Positions 59,801-64,000 of a DNA stretch of 64,000 nucleotides are shown here, piece after piece. The notes under the pieces were generated by a model. That model worked only from the letters and a program-made list of their open reading frames with translations. It was not told the origin of the DNA and ran no database searches. The translations under genes and the position numbers were made by a program. Every line of letters begins with the position of its first letter. Position 1 is the first letter of the stretch. The DNA is from Sthenelais limicola. Lineage: Eukaryota; Annelida; Polychaeta; Phyllodocida; Sigalionidae. The stretch spans positions 60,168,773-60,232,772 of the forward strand of contig OW804095.1 of the NCBI GenBank assembly GCA_942159475.1, in the 5' to 3' direction.

Positions 59801-62800
59801 TCACTTACAGACGATAGAAAAAATGGGGAATGTCAGAATTGTCCTTGACGGTTTAGATGTAATCAGAAACCATATTTTAACAGGTTCAGAAGGCAGTCTT
59901 GGACCCCTAAGTTTTAGGGGTCATTAACACTTTTAGCCTTATTCTTTGCCTTGTGGTTAAGCTTATCGCTGGATTCAGAATCGAGGAATGTGGTCGTCTG
60001 GACCTGACTGAGGAGGGCTTGAACACCTGCCATATGGGAAAAGGCATTAAATTTTTGTCTGAATTTTACAGCAATCCTAAGCTCCCAATCCAATTCATTC
60101 TTGAAAGGGAAAGGAATGATAGTGAAGAAAGTAGTATGTGTAGACTATATTCCACTATCTTTGTTTAAACTCAATAATATCATCCCAATGTCCAGTGCTT
60201 AGTCTTCATTCTCCGCCACGCAATCTCAGCAATCCTGTGGAAAGAAAGCATTGTCTCTTTTATCAAGTACGCCTGGATTGCTTAGGGTCCAGAAATAAAA
60301 GCCCTCAACAGGAAATTACCTTGTGTTTGATATCTGGTTTGGTTTTGAAAAGGAGTAAGGCACGGCCAAAGGTCCTGTCAATATGCTTAAAGAGATGGCT
60401 CGCTTTGTCATGGTCCTGTCTGTGTGCAAGAAAGGGAGCATAATGCATGCTACCCGGATGTGTATGTATGGATTGAATATACATATATTAGGCTAGAAAT
60501 AAAAGCCCATATTCATCAAATCTACGCCTTAATTTTCTACCTAGAATCAATTGAAATGATTTTAATTCTCTGCAAAATCTTAAACTAGTACGAATGTAGT
60601 ATGCCTAATTTATCGACGGTATTATATGAAATGCATTGTCCAAATAAACTTTATTATTGTAGGTAATAATAGATCTATGGCCCTTGTTAAGTTGATTGAT
60701 ATGTCCATGTTGATGCAAACAGAGCTCTAAAATGTTATCAATTTTGTTGTGATTTGTGAAAGATTTTCCAAAATTGCATTATTATCCAAAAGTATATTTG
60801 AAAATTTAAAAGTCGGGGCAGGGGTTTCACTCAAATTATACGAGCAAACTTACAGTACTGTAGGACGGTCCATATACACTGAGCATAGCATGTATCATTG
60901 TATGTGCCAAAAGCAAACCAGCTTTACATATACAAGGATATTACAGGTACTCGCGGTTGCCTCCCCTTATTTATTCCAGCTGAATTGTCAACAAATTTAA
61001 CTGGTTGTCACAATTTCTGTCCTCAAAAGTCTTTTTCTCCCATCGTTGGCCACCATTCCCATATCAAACGAAGGTAATCTTAGAATTCCTAAGCTACTGT
61101 TGGGCCCATTTTCCCTATTCAAATTCAAACCTTAAGAAAGGTGCATAAAATCTATATATGTGTGTGTGTACCCCAGGCCCTGTGTACATTTATGCTGTCA
61201 GTAGACCATGCATGAACCTTGTTGGCCCCTTTTAATGCTCTTCAAGGTGCAATAGAAGGGTGTCACATACAAAAACTAAATACACATTGGCTGTCATACT
61301 CACACCTCGCTCCCCTCATCTCCCGGTATGCTGCCTGCAGAATCCATTGTCATCGATATTTAACTGTGCCACAATACATATTTATAGAACCAACGGTCGA
61401 AAAATAAACTTCAAATATAAATAAAAAAAAACAGCCCGTAAAAAAATACATGAATGCTATATCTAGGCCACATGGGAAAAAGTGTTAATCTACACAAGTC
61501 CAAATTTTAGGCTGGGTAAAAGCATTCCATGCACAGCTTCAGGGAACAGATTCTAACGACGTCTTTAGCCAGGGAGCGAAAGAAATTCTTCATGTTTATA
61601 TTCCCGGTGAGACAAGACCTTTATACTGCTCACGTCGTCGAACACCATTTCATCAATTTTGATATGGTTATTATCTTCAATAATACCCTCCCCAATATTA
61701 GTTAAGATTTATCGTTTTGACTTCTGCTTGACGTAAACAAATACCTCCTTATGGTTTATCATTGTGATCTCTAGGGGATTCTATTCGGTAGTCAAATGCA
61801 ATCGTCTCTAACTGATAACGATCGTGCATACGCCTACCGGTATTTATTGTATTCACAGTGAAGGACGGCGGACGGACTCCCAAATCAAATTTAATAAACC
61901 ATTTCCCCTGTAATTTTAATATCTAAAATATTGCATGCAATATTATTAAAAGGTAAATAACCAAGCTTCAAATAACCAACCAGGCAGATACAGTGAATCT
62001 GACATCCTGATGTTATGAAATATGGAAGTCGAAACGAAAAAGTAATTGTTATTGTGAGTTTGCAAGTAGAGAGAATTTCTTAAAGACTATTTATGGCGAA
62101 GGCCTGAATAGATCAACATTTAATTTGTTACTTGCAGCACTTCCTGCAACGCACCCCCTCGTTATTTATTTGCCTCTTTGTTCGGAGCACTTTTTTCTGA
62201 GGGGGAAAATGGTTGGATTATTGTAATTTTTAGCAATTATTATGAAACTACTTGGCTGATATTTAAAAGTTAAATTTGCCGGTTAGAGTTTGGTGTGGAG
62301 AAACGAGAAGGGCTTAATCCTCTCTAGGCTGTCTAATTCCATGTCTCGTGATAAACTCCTGTCACGCTAAGTCTCTTTGCATTCTATTCTACCAAGCGTC
62401 CTACATCGCTTTTATATCACGCAATCCCGGAGGAAAACTGATATAATTCTCGTTGGTCACTTGAAAGTATTTACATGCAGACTATCCTATGTGGACTTCT
62501 TGTGTAATTAATTACCAAAATTGTGTTCCATGTAAATATGTCTTTTATTGTTAATACATAGTATTTTACACTCCCTCTTCAATAGCTAAAATTCCGATTT
62601 ACTTTGGTATGTGCTTCCCTTTAGGGGGAACAAACTAAAAAAAAAAGAGGAAAAGTCATTATATCCACAGATCCTTGCAGATATGGTAGTATGGATAGGA
62701 GAGTCTCACCTGTCTACCTATCGGAGTCTGTGGAAAACGCATCTAAATTCTTGGCTTAGTCCTCGGCAATGGTTTTGGGAATTATTCCCATTCAATTATG

Positions 62801-64000
62801 GGGAGAACCGATGCTGGCAGGTTTTACTTTTAGCACAGCTAGTCCCATATGTGGCATCATTAATTTTGTTGCATAATATTGCCAAAGAATTACCCTTCCA
62901 GTGCAAGAAATTTCACAAAGATGCTTTCATATTATATGAACCTATGTAAATCCCAACCAAGCACAATCTCTAGCTTCCCACAAAAGCCCTAACTCATGTA
63001 TTTCATGTAAAGCTTTTCCCAATCCCTACTCCCACTAGTTGCGTGCATTGTCAGCGAATGTAAAAACAGCTTCTTAAATGGCATCGATGCCCAAGCAAAT
63101 TGTTGAGATTTTTCTCCGCTTTTCTTGCATGTTAACTAAACCATAGCCTACAAAACACTACCAACAGGAAAAGCCTTTCCCATGTGCACGCGATCTTCCC
63201 CTCTGCATTCCCCTTTGTTATACATGTAGGCATCGTCTTAAAACGTACATGAAAAGGGACTTGATTAATTAAGACGCGTTCGTTCTGCTCCAACTTATCA
63301 ACCTGTATATTGAATTATCTTCCCAAAGTTTCCCCCCTGCGAATCTCAGTTATCATTGTTGTATTAAATAATTTTCGGTAAGGGCCTTCAGTTTTTGTGA
63401 TATATGACCGCGGAGAACCTATTGGAGAAGTTGGTCTTATCATTAGTGCTTGCTAAATGGATTTGACGCATATCCTTGAAGGAAACAAGTTTGTTGTTCT
63501 CTGCAACGCTTCCATAAACATACATTATTAACTTAACCATGCACTCTCCGCATGAAGGATGCGACTGCCAAAGAAAGCATCAAAGGCTATTTCTTTTCGT
63601 CGTGTTCTGAAGTGACGATCTAATAAGTCTCATGCTGTGCATGAATCAGGATGTCTTCATAAACTAGAACTAGAAGAAAATGGCCTTATTAAGTCTTAAG
63701 ACCAATTATGATAACTGTCTCTCCCCTTCTCCCTCCCTCTCTCTGTGTCTCTCTGTCTCTGTCTGTCTCTCTGTGTTCCACCTCTTGCACCCAACACCCT
63801 GTCCCATCATCGAATGAATGGTCACCGATGTGTGTATATAGGGCCAGCAAGAAAAAATCAAATTAAATCCTCAAGAGGCCATATTGGAAAATAAACAAGG
63901 TTGATAAATAGAGGAGGTAGCCGGGTGACATTTCACAATTGCTCCTGTATTGAAGTCGATGTTTACCTTTATGATGTCCTGGGTACTGTAGAGTTAGTGC

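Larger units (their letters stand above)
46565..64000 (+). other. Probable first intron of BICC1
   Basis: After the donor at 46565 no KH-domain exon (with GEDFF-like or GKGGxNIK-like coding) was found on the plus strand to the end of the window. Vertebrate BICC1 also has a very long first intron. The region holds palindromes, microsatellites and a tandem duplication listed separately; the rest is AT-rich DNA with no recognised gene on either strand. The longest frames (minus strand 53036-53476, plus strand 62611-62949) have no recognisable features. Confidence 0.5.

Noticed and set aside
62611..62949. Plus-strand frame of 112 codons
   Set aside because: Trp/Leu-rich with no recognised motif; not a KH exon of BICC1 and no acceptor in phase.

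Overview
This is a window of AT-rich animal nuclear DNA: introns are spliced at GT/AG sites, intergenic DNA is large, and transposon debris, palindromes and microsatellites are abundant. No operons, ribosome-binding sites, rRNA or CRISPR are seen. The recognisable genes (PRIMPOL, Bicaudal-C, a secreted AbfB-like repeat protein, an ankyrin-repeat protein) and the L1/Tx1-type LINEs suggest a marine invertebrate, possibly an echinoderm or hemichordate. That placement is inference only. Most of the coding sequence had to be pieced together from short exons with matched splice phases.

Layout. 1-6.8 kb: duplicated AT-rich sequence, a 79-bp satellite rich in ACCAAT/ATTGGT motifs, microsatellites and a possible first coding exon. 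6.8-8.1 kb (+): three phase-matched exons with ankyrin repeats. 8.1-11.7 kb: an LTR-like segment, a hairpin and a tRNA-derived SINE. 11.75-23.35 kb (-): a seven-exon secreted protein with three AbfB-like beta-trefoil repeats behind a TATA promoter. Its 7.8-kb intron 5 holds a 2.7-kb set of inverted repeats and a possible LINE ORF1 remnant. 24.4-33.2 kb (+): a nearly complete PRIMPOL gene, 13 exons recognised, with catalytic and zinc-binding residues intact; only the first few codons are missing. 34.7-40.7 kb: a nest of decayed LINEs in both orientations. One is split by a 566-bp piggyBac-like MITE at TTAA. Another is split by a 133-bp sequence that also lies, inverted, just downstream of PRIMPOL. 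41-46 kb: C/G-run repeats, an LTR-like segment with an unassigned ORF, and a hairpin-rich block. 46.29 kb (+): the first coding exon of a Bicaudal-C (BICC1) homologue. 46.6-64 kb: no further exon found, so probably BICC1 intron 1, with several near-perfect palindromes and a diverged tandem duplication.

The genes do not form a pathway. PRIMPOL acts in replication-fork repriming, BICC1 in post-transcriptional RNA control, and the AbfB-like protein is presumably extracellular. The most unusual material is structural: the A-B-A'-B' inverted array, the clean TTAA insertion in a LINE, the 133-bp inverted copy next to PRIMPOL, and the palindromes in the probable BICC1 intron.
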